Shown piece after piece: positions 7,999 through 17,084 of a stretch of 21,677 nucleotides of DNA. The position numbers and the translations under genes are program-made. The DNA is from Phycisphaerales bacterium (GTDB taxonomy: Bacteria; Planctomycetota; Phycisphaerae; Phycisphaerales; SM1A02). The number at the start of each line of letters is the position of its first letter. The first letter of the stretch is position 1. The stretch is from assembly GCA_030748455.1 (NCBI GenBank), contig JASMLY010000067.1:1-21677 (forward strand), written 5' to 3'. Under the pieces are notes generated by a model. It did not search any database. It was not told the DNA's origin and saw nothing but the letters and a program-made list of their open reading frames with translations.

Positions 7999-10676
7999 CG
8001 CAAGGACTCCTTAATGGCAGCTTGCGCTGCTGCTAACCGAGCTGTTGGGACGCGAAAGGGAGAACAACTCACGTAGTCTAACCCAACATCATGACAGAAC
8101 TCTACCGAGGATGGGTCTCCTCCGTGTTCCCCACAAATACCGATTTTCAAGGCAGAGTTCGTTTTTCGACCTCCTTGGCACCCCATCAGCACGAGTCGCC
8201 CTACCCCATCACGGTCGATTGTTTGGAAAGGATCTCGTTCTAATATCCCACTTTCGAGATAATGGGGTAAAAAGCCATTGATATCGTCACGGCTGAAACC
8301 GTACGTTAATTGTGTCAGATCATTTGTTCCGAAACTGAAGAAATCAGCGACTTCAGCAATCTCTTCTGCAACGAGGGCTGCACGAGGAATTTCAATCATC
8401 GTGCCAATTGGTATATTCAATGTTCCCCTGAACCGTTCTTTTTTCGCAATCGTTTTGATTGTCTCTGCTGCGAGGTCTCGTAACAGTTTGAGCTCTTCTT
8501 CAACACCAACAAGTGGAATCATAATTTCGGGACGCGCGTCAACTCGTTTGCGTTTGCACGCAATGACCGCTTCGGTGATCGCCGTAACTTGCATCACGAG
8601 TATTTCTGGATACGTCACTGCAAGCCGACAACCTCGATGGCCAAGCATTGGGTTGAACTCATGCAACTGCTCTACACGGCGTTTTACTTTGGAAAGTTTC
8701 ATACCCATGGCATCGGCAACTTCTTTTTGACCTGCACGATCATGTGGCAAGAATTCGTGAAGTGGAGGATCAAGCAGACGCACTGTGACAGGTAGCCCCT
8801 TCATTGCTGTAAAGATGCCAATAAAATCATCGCGTTGGTATGGCATTAAACGAGCGAGAGATTCCTCACGTTTACCCTTAGTTTCCGCAAGAATCATTCG
8901 CCTCATTGCGAGAATGCGATCACCTTCGAAGAACATGTGTTCAGTTCGTGTTAAACCAATACCTTCTGCACCAAACGCTCTTGCTCTCCCTGAATCTTGA
9001 GGAGAGTCTGCATTTGTTCTCACGTTCATTCTGCGTCGTTGATCAGCCCATTTCATAATGGTGTCAAAATCACCACTAAGTTTGGGTTCATGCCTTTCAA
9101 CAGCGCCAAGCATCACTTCACCTGTTCCGCCATCAATCGAGAAAACATCACTTCCTTTGTACCGCACTCCTTGAATTGTTACACATTTTTTTGAAGCATC
9201 TATATGTAAGTCTGAAGCGCCAGCAACGCAACATTTACCCCATCCACGTGCAACAACAGCTGCGTGGCTTGTCATTCCACCTGTTGAAGTCAATATACCA
9301 ACAGCATGATGCATACCATCGATATCCTCAGGAGAGGTCTCTTTGCGAACGAGCAGTACGTTTTCACCTGCTTCTGCTCGCGTGACGGCATCCTCTGCAG
9401 AAAATGCAAGCGTTCCTGTTACAGCACCAGGAGATGCGGGTAACCCTTTGGCGAGTAACTGTACTTTATGTTTACTTTTTGCAGTAAAACTTGGTAACAA
9501 AAGTTGCACGAGATCCCCTGCAGGAATTCGAAGCAACGCTTCATCTATTTTAATCATCCGGCTTCGCACCATATCCACTGCCAATTTCACTGCTGCGGCG
9601 GCTGTGCGTTTACCTGTTCGAGTTTGGAGCATCCAGAGTTTACCCCGTTCAATAGTAAACTCGATATCTTGCATGTCGCTGTAATGTTTCTCTAATGTTT
9701 TCTTAATCTTCAAGAGTTCATTGAAAATCTTGCTGTTCCATTTCTTCATTTGCGAAACTGGCTTAGGAGTTCGGATGCCTGCAACGACATCTTCGCCCTG
9801 TGCATCAATTAAGAATTCACCGAAAAATTTGTCTTCGCCCGTGGATGGATTTCGTGTGAAGGCAACACCTGTTCCACTGTCGGTACCCATATTTCCAAAA
9901 ACCATAGCCTGGACATTCACTGCGGTTCCGCGTAAGCCTGTGATATCGTTGATTTGTCTATACGATTTCGCCCTATGTGTGTTCCACGATTTGAATACTG
10001 CTTCAACTGATAGAGAAAGTTGTGCGATTGGATCTTGAGGAAATGCTTTCCCAACATGCCGGCGGTAGACTTTTTTATACCGATCGCAAACTTCTTCTAA
10101 TCCTTCTGCGGAAAGTTCTGTGTCTAACACGACACCAAACTTCTGTTTCACTTTCGAAAACTCGTGTTCAAAAACTTCATGCTCCATCCCCATCACAACA
10201 TCACCAAACATGTTGATCAACCGTCGGTATGCATCCCACCCAAACCGCGCGTTCCCTGTCAAGGCGATGAGGCCTTTGACCGCTTCATCAGTAAGGCCAA
10301 GATTTAAAACCGTATCCATCATGCCAGGCATTGAAACAGCTGCACCAGAGCGAACTGAAACGAGAAGTGGGTCTGTTTGGGAACCAAATTTTTTCCCAGT
10401 TTCACGTTCAAGTTGAGCAATTGCTTTGGCGATCGCAAGATCCAGACCAGCAGGGAGATTGCCGCCCTCTATGTAATATGCTTCGCATATTGTTGTTGGG
10501 ATTGTGAACCCAGGTGGTACTGGCAACCCGATCGAGGTCATCTCTGCAAGATTTGCTCCTTTCCCTCCAAGCAGATCTTTTTGGGTTGCATTTCCCTCTG
10601 TTTTAAGGGCTCCCCAGCAATAGGTCATTTTCGGTTTGCGGGTTGTTTTTTTCTTTTTTGCGGTGGCTGTGGCCAT
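7995..10676 (-). CDS. ppdK: Pyruvate, phosphate dikinase
   Basis: The enzyme interconverts pyruvate + ATP + Pi and PEP + AMP + PPi. From the chosen start it has 893 residues, a normal length. After a Lys/Thr-rich leader comes the ATP-grasp domain (MTYCWGALKTEG, GGKGANLAEM, VSVRSGAAVSMPGMMDTVLN, FTRNPSTGED). The phosphohistidine domain has TSPEDIDGMHHA and the swivelling-His motif GGMTSHAAVVARGWG (His about 471). The C-terminal PEP/pyruvate TIM barrel ends in FSFGTNDLTQ and GICGEHGGD, which holds the catalytic Cys. The frame stays open to an ATG at 10754, but that start lies inside the divergent pabB 5' end. The ATG at 10676 (MATATAKKKK) has GGAG 8 bp upstream and is preferred. It is the first gene of a long minus-strand run. 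Confidence 0.95.
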   Translation of the reverse strand: MATATAKKKKTTRKPKMTYCWGALKTEGNATQKDLLGGKGANLAEMTSIGLPVPPGFTIPTTICEAYYIEGGNLPAGLDLAIAKAIAQLERETGKKFGSQTDPLLVSVRSGAAVSMPGMMDTVLNLGLTDEAVKGLIALTGNARFGWDAYRRLINMFGDVVMGMEHEVFEHEFSKVKQKFGVVLDTELSAEGLEEVCDRYKKVYRRHVGKAFPQDPIAQLSLSVEAVFKSWNTHRAKSYRQINDITGLRGTAVNVQAMVFGNMGTDSGTGVAFTRNPSTGEDKFFGEFLIDAQGEDVVAGIRTPKPVSQMKKWNSKIFNELLKIKKTLEKHYSDMQDIEFTIERGKLWMLQTRTGKRTAAAAVKLAVDMVRSRMIKIDEALLRIPAGDLVQLLLPSFTAKSKHKVQLLAKGLPASPGAVTGTLAFSAEDAVTRAEAGENVLLVRKETSPEDIDGMHHAVGILTSTGGMTSHAAVVARGWGKCCVAGASDLHIDASKKCVTIQGVRYKGSDVFSIDGGTGEVMLGAVERHEPKLSGDFDTIMKWADQRRRMNVRTNADSPQDSGRARAFGAEGIGLTRTEHMFFEGDRILAMRRMILAETKGKREESLARLMPYQRDDFIGIFTAMKGLPVTVRLLDPPLHEFLPHDRAGQKEVADAMGMKLSKVKRRVEQLHEFNPMLGHRGCRLAVTYPEILVMQVTAITEAVIACKRKRVDARPEIMIPLVGVEEELKLLRDLAAETIKTIAKKERFRGTLNIPIGTMIEIPRAALVAEEIAEVADFFSFGTNDLTQLTYGFSRDDINGFLPHYLESGILERDPFQTIDRDGVGRLVLMGCQGGRKTNSALKIGICGEHGGDPSSVEFCHDVGLDYVSCSPFRVPTARLAAAQAAIKESLR

Positions 10677-10745
10677 TGAGTATTCTCCATAATTAAGCGC
10701 AAGACAGGAATGATACCGCAGAGGTACACTCCACACACCAGAGTC
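10677..10745. promoter_or_regulatory. Divergent intergenic region between ppdK and pabB
   Basis: These 69 bp separate two genes that point away from each other, so they should hold both promoters. A TATCAT-like -10 for ppdK can be read on the minus strand (about 10711-10716), but I see no convincing -35 for it and no clear box for pabB. There is no strong dyad that would suggest an operator. The assignment rests on geometry. Confidence 0.4.
10685..10688 (-). promoter_or_regulatory. Shine-Dalgarno site that sets the ppdK start
   Basis: GGAG on the minus strand, 8 nt before the ATG at 10676. It supports this start over the in-frame ATG at 10754, which would put 26 extra residues of non-family sequence on the enzyme and overlap pabB. 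Confidence 0.65.
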
Positions 10746-12050
10746 ATGAGTCAAACTTCAACCCAACTTTCAGTTCTCCCCAATGATGCTGTTGCGTTGT
10801 CTGAATTCCATCGGACCCCAATTGAGGTTGCCAATTCTTGGCCAAAAGATGAACCAATCGTTGCACTTATTGCAAGTGGTGGCGAAGAGCGGTGGTCTAG
10901 ATGGTCGATCATTGCCCCAGCGACAGGAAAACGGCTCATCGTCAATGCAATGCAAGATCTTGCCGCGTTCCAGTCCGAACTTGAGTCAATAGAACACACC
11001 TCTCTTCTACCCGGTTGGATTGGGTATGTAGGGTACGAGTTTGGGAAGTGTTTTGAACCATCAGTTTTTGGAGACCCACAGGGAGATCGATCTTGCCCCC
11101 TCGCTGATTTTGTGTGGTGTGATCGATGCCTTGTATACGATGGCGAAGAACATACATGGTGGTCAGTTGGGGGGCTACAACCTCCAAAGGAACAAGTAAC
11201 AACTGGTTCTTTACAGTGCGGTGCACTGCAAGATACTGAGGGTGACGAGCGGTATCGCAACGCCGTTTCACATGCGAAGCAATATATTTGTGATGGTGAT
11301 GTTTTTCAAGCAAACATTACACGTCGATTCTCCGCCACAGTTCGCGGTGACCTGCGTGCAGCAGCGTTGGAAAGTTTGGCATCTCCAGGTGGCTGGTTTG
11401 GCGCGTGGCTCGAATTGCAAACATCTCAAACACATTCCATTGTATCCTTGAGCCCCGAGTTGTTTCTTCAATACGATGGGGAGAGTCGGCAGGTAATCTC
11501 AAGACCTATGAAAGGCACACGTCCACTTTCCGAATCTGCTGAGGATCTGATGCATTCCGAAAAAGATGCCGCCGAGCTTCACATGATTGTGGACTTGATG
11601 CGAAATGATTTGGGTAGAGTGTGCGAGTTTGGTTCGATCCAAGTTGTAGAACCTCGCGGGATCGAGCAACACCCAACAGTTTGGCAATGCACTGGAGAAG
11701 TACATGGCAAAGTACGGAAGGATTGTTCTGTATTTGATTTGCTAGCTGCAACCTTTCCGGCTGGTTCCATCACTGGCGCTCCAAAGGTCCGAGCAATGCA
11801 AATCATTGAAGAACTAGAATCATCTCCTAGAGGACCGTACTGCGGATCAATCGGTGTCATCGGGGGTTCATTACTCTTGAATGTCGCAATTCGAACAGCC
11901 GTCTTTACGGGTACCTGCGACGACACTGATTTTCAAGGAACGCTCCATTACAGCACTGGATGCGGTATCGTCGCGGATTCAGATGTACATGACGAATGTG
12001 AAGAATCACACACCAAAACGAATATCCTCCGCCTTTCCGCACTCACGTAA
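10746..12050 (+). CDS. pabB: Aminodeoxychorismate synthase component I (PabB-type chorismate-binding enzyme)
   Basis: This chorismate-binding enzyme of the TrpE/PabB/MenF family should make 4-amino-4-deoxychorismate for folate, together with a glutaminase partner (PabA) that is not in the window. Signatures, in residues of the form that starts at 10746, are GDVFQANIT (about 184-192), RPMKGTRP (253-260), DLMRNDLGRV (283-292), TGEVHGKV, FPAGSITGAPK (337-347), GPYCGSIG (363-370) and GCGIVADSD. The Lys in the MKGT motif marks PabB; TrpE has Ala there. The length of 434 aa fits a single-domain PabB without a lyase fusion. The start is ambiguous: MSQTSTQ at 10746, or MIPQRY at 10710, which is 12 residues longer; neither has a good Shine-Dalgarno site. 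It is the only plus-strand gene, flanked by ppdK (divergent) and the PilZ gene (convergent). Confidence 0.92.
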   Translation: MSQTSTQLSVLPNDAVALSEFHRTPIEVANSWPKDEPIVALIASGGEERWSRWSIIAPATGKRLIVNAMQDLAAFQSELESIEHTSLLPGWIGYVGYEFGKCFEPSVFGDPQGDRSCPLADFVWCDRCLVYDGEEHTWWSVGGLQPPKEQVTTGSLQCGALQDTEGDERYRNAVSHAKQYICDGDVFQANITRRFSATVRGDLRAAALESLASPGGWFGAWLELQTSQTHSIVSLSPELFLQYDGESRQVISRPMKGTRPLSESAEDLMHSEKDAAELHMIVDLMRNDLGRVCEFGSIQVVEPRGIEQHPTVWQCTGEVHGKVRKDCSVFDLLAATFPAGSITGAPKVRAMQIIEELESSPRGPYCGSIGVIGGSLLLNVAIRTAVFTGTCDDTDFQGTLHYSTGCGIVADSDVHDECEESHTKTNILRLSALT

Positions 12051-12099
12051 TGACAACACGCATAGTCATCTGCCATTGGTACTTGACGACAAATCTGGG

Positions 12100-12948
12100 T
12101 CAGGCGGTAGCGCGGAATTGTTCGCGTTGCTGGATCGCAACAGCTCGGGTGATTTGTTGGATCACGAAGCGGTGATGTGATGGATTAAACGAGAAATCAA
12201 ATGCCATGCCCATATAGGTTTTGCCGCCCGATTCCAAATGCCAGTGCATTTGTTTTGCAGTAACACAGAGTGATGGTCCCTCACATCCAGGCAATGGGAA
12301 ACGTAACCAATACAACCGATGCCTCCCTAGCCCGCTCGAATCACTCGCTGAAACCTGCAATCCAACACCTCCACCACCAATGTTTACAAGGGTGGCAGGT
12401 AAAACTGGTCCCACATCTGGCATCGAGTCATTTCCCTCAAGTGCTTCAGGTTCCTGACTCCCTTGGAGTGCGCGTTCGAAACGTAATTGGCACAGACGTT
12501 CTGCGAGAACTACAGAACGTGGATCCAAAAGTGGCCAAACTGAAACTTCAGGCAATACTAGGGAACCGGTGCTGATTCGAAAATCTCTTCGCCGCTGACA
12601 TCGTTCCATTGTTGTTGGCAACGCAAGTTTCAAGCCAACGATCTCACGTCCACGAGATCGTAGAGTTGTTGTTCCTAAACAAGATGTCCGACACATCCAT
12701 CGATTTTGACCAATTGCCATGATCGCTAGAAGTTGCACACCCTTTGTAAGAGGGAGTGGTTCTCCGGCAGCTGTTGGCATTTCGACGAGTATCTCTTCTT
12801 GTGTCATACCGATGAGTTTTGCACGCCACACAAAATCACTTCCTGTTGAGTCCGAAGGCGACAGGGCGATTTGAAGTGATCCATGATGATCGACGAGTTG
12901 TTGCAGGCATCTACGCCATCCTGTTGTGCGGGATCGTTGTGCTGGCAT
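12100..12948 (-). CDS. YcgR-like protein with a divergent PilZ domain
   Basis: This 282-aa protein has a YcgR-type layout. An N-terminal beta domain (about residues 25-112) is followed by a linker with the arginine-rich motif QRRRDFR at 118-124 and a C-terminal PilZ-like barrel. RxxxR followed by a beta strand is the c-di-GMP-binding signature. The second half of the signature, normally [D/N]xSxxG, is here NIGGGG (189-194), with the Ser replaced by Gly. About 60 residues lie between the two motifs, more than usual. The family binds c-di-GMP and often controls motility or polysaccharide export, but no flagellar genes are nearby and binding here is uncertain. GGAG lies upstream with good spacing. 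The gene lies 86 bp after the methyltransferase and converges on pabB with 49 bp between the two stops. Confidence 0.72.
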   Translation of the reverse strand: MPAQRSRTTGWRRCLQQLVDHHGSLQIALSPSDSTGSDFVWRAKLIGMTQEEILVEMPTAAGEPLPLTKGVQLLAIMAIGQNRWMCRTSCLGTTTLRSRGREIVGLKLALPTTMERCQRRRDFRISTGSLVLPEVSVWPLLDPRSVVLAERLCQLRFERALQGSQEPEALEGNDSMPDVGPVLPATLVNIGGGGVGLQVSASDSSGLGRHRLYWLRFPLPGCEGPSLCVTAKQMHWHLESGGKTYMGMAFDFSFNPSHHRFVIQQITRAVAIQQREQFRATA

Positions 12949-12955
12949 GTTTGAA

Positions 12956-12960
12956 ACTCC
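12956..12960 (-). promoter_or_regulatory. Shine-Dalgarno site of the PilZ-like gene
   Basis: GGAGT on the minus strand, 7 nt before the ATG at 12948. It fixes the start of the PilZ-like protein. The 86-bp gap upstream also has a 6-bp inverted repeat (CAGTTG at 12978, CAACTG at 12991, 7-nt loop) with no T-run, too weak to call a terminator. Confidence 0.5.
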
Positions 12961-13034
12961 GTTGAGAACCTCGAATACAGTTGCACTTTACAACTGCTCT
13001 TCAATCCCATCGGTAGAGTTTCACTCAGGCTCTA

Positions 13035-13739
13035 TCATTGATCTACGTTTCCATTTTCTGGCACCCGCATGACCAATACTCCCCCACCAACCGGTATAAC
13101 CGGAGATGGTTCAGGTGGCGATAAATCGCAAAGACGTGCTGCAAGTTGTAACGCACCGTGTGTCCAAAGCCGCAATAACCGATCATCTTCTCTAAGTTCC
13201 CAATCATCTGGTTTCACTTGTTCACCTTCACGAATTGCAAAGACAGAGTCATTTTTTGCCCATACAAGTTGCAATGAAGCTTCATCATTCACACCGTTGC
13301 ACCAACGTCCTTCAGCTAACTCTGGCCAGAGATCGCTTGGTATATCATCGAGAATAATCATGCCCCCCTCGCGGGTTGCTTCGCGGCACACCCTGAGTAA
13401 TTGCACACCAACAGAAACATCAGAAAAGAGCATAAACGTATTCCCGCAACAAACGACGGCATCAAACAGTTCTTCTAAAGGAAGAAGTTCTAGCGCGTCG
13501 CCATCGATGAGTGTTGCATTCACATCTGCTTCTGAGCAGGCTGCTGCACATGCACTAATTGCTTGTGGATCAATGTCAATCCCTGTTACATCGTGACCAG
13601 ATAACGCTAGCGGTAACAGAATCCGTCCATTCCCACAACCGAGATCTAGAACACGTTTGGGCTCATCCCCCAATAGCGACAACAGCGCTTGGATTTGAGA
13701 AGTAGATTGTTCCTCATCCATAGGTAACCAATCGTTCAT
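13035..13739 (-). CDS. Class I SAM-dependent methyltransferase
   Basis: This 234-aa protein has the Rossmann-fold SAM-binding signature: motif I VLDLGCGNGRI at residues 30-40, an acidic end of strand beta-2 at GIDIDPQAI (53-61), IDGDALELLP as motif III-like, and AVVCCGNTFMLF as the motif IV region. The C-terminal half is a beta-rich substrate part (WELREDDRLLRLWTHG) seen in several small-molecule methyltransferases. The substrate cannot be predicted. The start overlaps the transglutaminase gene by 4 bp (ATGA), so it is translated with the DUF58-TgpA operon. That could be functional linkage or simple transcriptional convenience. Confidence 0.85.
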   Translation of the reverse strand: MNDWLPMDEEQSTSQIQALLSLLGDEPKRVLDLGCGNGRILLPLALSGHDVTGIDIDPQAISACAAACSEADVNATLIDGDALELLPLEELFDAVVCCGNTFMLFSDVSVGVQLLRVCREATREGGMIILDDIPSDLWPELAEGRWCNGVNDEASLQLVWAKNDSVFAIREGEQVKPDDWELREDDRLLRLWTHGALQLAARLCDLSPPEPSPVIPVGGGVLVMRVPENGNVDQ

Positions 13740-15940
13740 ACAGAGTCCTTTCTCAATTCGACTGCAAGATCTGAAACGGAACTCGCGAGTGCCAACCGCT
13801 TAGAACGGTTTAAATGTGCTTTCCCAAATCTAATCTGATAATATTGTTCAGTTAGGTTCTCTAAAATGTCCTTTGCTTGACTGGGCATTTGTACTGCCTT
13901 AATCCAAAGTTTCGCTGGTTGCCATGGTGGTCGAAAATACCCTGCCCGCTCCAACACTTTGATGGTCTCTGAGTAAAATTCTACATCACTAACAAGTGAT
14001 GCTGTAGCCGTGTTGTGTAAAGCTAAAGATGTACGTATTCGTTTGTGCTTCCCGACAACAACAACAATCACTGTGCTCACTCCAGCAATTGAAACAACTA
14101 CGAGTACGATCCAGAGCAATCCCCCAGTCCCAACATCAAACCAATTCACAACAAGTGCCCCAGTCGTTGTGATGCCCTCCCAAACTTCTCTTGTTTTTTC
14201 TCGCCAAGTAGGAAAAACAGTTTGCATAAGATGCCTCTGACTATCTGCATCAAACCCCAGAACATGTAACTTCCATTCTCTGTCTAAACGTAACCATGCA
14301 AATCGTACTGCGTCCAACCAGCCAAGTGATTGGTGCGCTGTTGGGGAACCTGTTGTAGGAGGCGTAGGATCGTACGCTCTCCATATTCCAGGAGAAATCT
14401 CCGTTTCAACCCAAGCATGCGCATCACTATCAAGCACAATGTATTGTTTTGTTGTTGGATCCCAACGATCGGTCAAGTATCCCGTAACGATCCTCGAGGG
14501 AAGTCCAACTGTGTCGCACATCGCAACCATCGAAGCTGCAAAATATTCACAATGACCAGATTGCATCGTGAGAAGAAATGCTTCGGCAGGATCTTCATGG
14601 TTGTTGAGATATGCATATGCTTCAGGGTCGAGTAAGGATTGATCTGTTGCATATTGAAATGCGTTTGAAGTGAGATACTCAACAAACAACTGCGAAACTT
14701 GGCTTTTAGTTTCCTCACTTGAAAACTGTGTTAACGGTGTGCTTATATTGTGTTCCGCTAAAATTCCATTGGCCAAACTCTCAACCGCAGCATTCTTATA
14801 GCCCCCGACTTGCGCTGAATGATCATCAGATAAAATATATGGATCTAACGTAACCTGTACGCTGTATTTTGTAGGGAGTGAGCCAACGGTGCTAAATTTC
14901 ATCGTGTGCAGATTTGGAGTGTAACTCACAAAAACAGACGTATTTGTTTCGATACTGAGTGGTTTGTGCAACGAATAGACATGCTTTGTTGGTCGTTGCA
15001 GTGATACGTGCATCGTTATTGGGTTGGACACGTTTTCGTGCACAATCTTTGTGTACCGATCAGGGATTGCTTCGATTTTTTTTGCTTGTTCTTTATAACT
15101 ACTTTTCCAAACACCATCGCCTTCATACTCTTCGAGCACAGATCCCCGGAGTCGCAATGGCTCAGGGAGTTGGAATGTAACGCCTTCACTATCAACGAGT
15201 TGCACGACCATGACTTGTTCTTGAAGAGGCGTAAGATCCCGCTTAGGTGAAAGTTCTAGACGTGAACTACCGCCATCTAGCTTTCCTAAGTTTCTAGACT
15301 CATCTGTAAAAGCACGTGGGACAAAAAAGAAAAATGCTGTTGATAGCAATAGACCCACAATAAGCAACACACTTGCTGTTTTACGAAATGCAGCGCGAAT
15401 TCTCCTGCCCGTCACGGGTCTTGTCCAAGGGATTCCGTAAGATTTAGGAACTGCTGCGTATCGTTCGATACGCATTGTTTCTACCCCGTAATACAACTGA
15501 TACAACATAAAGACCCATGCTGCCAATCCCCCCCAAACAACAAGGATGGCTCCAAAGAGCAAATCAGTCGCATACAGACCAGCGACGGTCATCAACACAA
15601 TACTCAGCAGTAATTCTTGTGCATCATTTTCTGCTGATCTACCTCCAAACAATTTGATAACAGTTAGCCAGACAAAAAATTGTCCTAGGACTTGTGGGAG
15701 ATTGTCAGTAGTGGGTTGGGAGTTAAAAAGAGTGATCGCAAGGGCGCCCACTACAGCTAAACGAGACATCCATTTTGGTAAGGAGTTTGATTTCGGGCCT
15801 TCTGTAAAGTACCAACTCAAGACAACGAGCGTTCCAGCTACAAGCAAAAGCCACAAATTGTTGAGTGCAACACATTGTGCAACAACAGCAAACAAAACCA
15901 AAGAAAGTCGCAGAATTCTGTAATGCTTTAAGAGGATCAT
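13736..15940 (-). CDS. TgpA-like membrane transglutaminase (DUF3488 / transglutaminase core / DUF4129)
   Basis: This 734-aa membrane protein has an N-terminal group of about five to six hydrophobic helices (residues 8-45, 60-72, 85-97, 108-150, 190-208). An extracytoplasmic region follows and holds the transglutaminase core with the papain-like triad Cys464 (SGHCEYFA), His508 (DAHAWVE) and Asp524 (YDPTPP). One more helix lies at about 603-627, and a C-terminal DUF4129-like helical tail ends the protein. This order and length match the TgpA family, an essential periplasmic-facing transglutaminase in Pseudomonas. The gene overlaps DUF58 upstream and the methyltransferase downstream by 4 bp each. 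In the family, DUF58-TgpA pairs are thought to act with a MoxR ATPase on envelope proteins; none is visible here. Confidence 0.92.
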   Translation of the reverse strand: MILLKHYRILRLSLVLFAVVAQCVALNNLWLLLVAGTLVVLSWYFTEGPKSNSLPKWMSRLAVVGALAITLFNSQPTTDNLPQVLGQFFVWLTVIKLFGGRSAENDAQELLLSIVLMTVAGLYATDLLFGAILVVWGGLAAWVFMLYQLYYGVETMRIERYAAVPKSYGIPWTRPVTGRRIRAAFRKTASVLLIVGLLLSTAFFFFVPRAFTDESRNLGKLDGGSSRLELSPKRDLTPLQEQVMVVQLVDSEGVTFQLPEPLRLRGSVLEEYEGDGVWKSSYKEQAKKIEAIPDRYTKIVHENVSNPITMHVSLQRPTKHVYSLHKPLSIETNTSVFVSYTPNLHTMKFSTVGSLPTKYSVQVTLDPYILSDDHSAQVGGYKNAAVESLANGILAEHNISTPLTQFSSEETKSQVSQLFVEYLTSNAFQYATDQSLLDPEAYAYLNNHEDPAEAFLLTMQSGHCEYFAASMVAMCDTVGLPSRIVTGYLTDRWDPTTKQYIVLDSDAHAWVETEISPGIWRAYDPTPPTTGSPTAHQSLGWLDAVRFAWLRLDREWKLHVLGFDADSQRHLMQTVFPTWREKTREVWEGITTTGALVVNWFDVGTGGLLWIVLVVVSIAGVSTVIVVVVGKHKRIRTSLALHNTATASLVSDVEFYSETIKVLERAGYFRPPWQPAKLWIKAVQMPSQAKDILENLTEQYYQIRFGKAHLNRSKRLALASSVSDLAVELRKDSV

Positions 15941-17067
15941 GCGCCTTGTTCCTCAAGAGTTAGTCGTAAATCATCAAGTTGCGACCCTGAAAAAAACCAA
16001 GAATTACCTGTCAATCCGAGCTTCTGTTCGCGATCTGGCCGAACAACCACACGGCCAACCCTTTCTGTGTTTCGGAGAACTTCTCGGTTGATTGGTACAC
16101 GTTCGTCATCTAACTCGATACTCGCAAGCATTCCTAACAGTCGATTGAGATGTCTTGGGCCTGTACGAACGCCTACATCACGCGTGTTTGGTACGCCCAA
16201 GATAGTGAGAGCAAACTCATGTCCTTGCCGCAATGCTTCAGAGAGCAAGGAAGCTGCGAGGCAGATTGATTTTTCTTCAACCTCCCGAGGATCGCCTTCA
16301 CATTGCAATGCATTTGTTGGTGTTGTTACATCAAGTACGACACGCAATCTTGGGGGGGAGGGCATCGATCTATCTATACACACAAGTGAATCTCGTTTTG
16401 AAGAAGGTTTCCAGGCAACATCTGCTAGTGTGTCACCATGATGGAATTCTCGTAGTCCATAAAACTCTTCTCCACCTCGCCCCCTGCGAATACTACGTTG
16501 CCCAAGTGGTCCGTCTGACACCACTGCTTGTAATACATTTGGCCGCAATCGATATATTTGTGGTTGAACAAGAACGTGCCACGGTTGGTGTAACTTTTTT
16601 GATGCATGTACCATCCCAAAAGGAAATGACGTACGAATTCTAATGTCATTAAAAATTGCTATCCCCCTTTGTGTAGGCCAAAAGATAGTGTCACATCGCA
16701 CCTCCTCTTTTGGTCCAATTTCCATTACCCACGCTTTTGCATTCTTGAACTTCGTTGCCCATGTTTTCTCGGGATCGAGTTCTTGTATCCAAATGCTAAA
16801 TGCTGGCTGAAGGCGTGCAGCATTCCGAACATCATATCCAATAAAGAACGGTTGACCGACACGAGCGAGTCCACCATGCACGCGGTCGATATGTATAGTT
16901 CTGATTGACAAGCGTGTCCACACTATTGTCATCAACGTGGTAACAAGCATTGTTCCAAGAAGCCAAATCGAAAGATTGTTCCCTTGGCGAATGGCAGTTG
17001 GCACAACGAGCAGCAACAAGACAATTGCCACGATGAGTGGATGCACAGGAACCGGACGTTTCGCCAT
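15937..17067 (-). CDS. DUF58 domain-containing membrane protein
   Basis: This 376-aa protein has two N-terminal membrane helices (about residues 10-25 and 32-50), a beta-rich middle part, and the DUF58 signature at 198-228: GGEEFYGLREF, then HHGDTLADVAWKPSSKRD. The end resembles a von Willebrand A-like fold (LRVVLDVT and later strands). DUF58 proteins sit next to TgpA-like transglutaminases and MoxR ATPases in many bacteria. No MoxR gene precedes this one; the upstream DNA is the repeat-bearing spacer. The start ATG at 17067 has no Shine-Dalgarno site. A CATAAT box ends only 7 bp before it, which would fit a leaderless or very short-leader transcript, but this is speculative. Confidence 0.9.
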   Translation of the reverse strand: MAKRPVPVHPLIVAIVLLLLVVPTAIRQGNNLSIWLLGTMLVTTLMTIVWTRLSIRTIHIDRVHGGLARVGQPFFIGYDVRNAARLQPAFSIWIQELDPEKTWATKFKNAKAWVMEIGPKEEVRCDTIFWPTQRGIAIFNDIRIRTSFPFGMVHASKKLHQPWHVLVQPQIYRLRPNVLQAVVSDGPLGQRSIRRGRGGEEFYGLREFHHGDTLADVAWKPSSKRDSLVCIDRSMPSPPRLRVVLDVTTPTNALQCEGDPREVEEKSICLAASLLSEALRQGHEFALTILGVPNTRDVGVRTGPRHLNRLLGMLASIELDDERVPINREVLRNTERVGRVVVRPDREQKLGLTGNSWFFSGSQLDDLRLTLEEQGA

Positions 17068-17084
17068 ATGTGGATTATGACAAG

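Noticed and set aside
10677..10754. 26-residue N-terminal extension of pyruvate phosphate dikinase
   Set aside because: It would overlap the pabB 5' end and adds sequence not seen in the family; the internal ATG has a good Shine-Dalgarno site.
10746..12050. Anthranilate synthase component I (TrpE)
   Set aside because: The diagnostic position has Lys (MKGT), as in PabB, rather than the Ala of TrpE, and no trp genes are nearby.
12978..12996. Intrinsic terminator between the methyltransferase and PilZ-like genes
   Set aside because: It has only a 6-bp stem, a 7-nt loop and no T-run.
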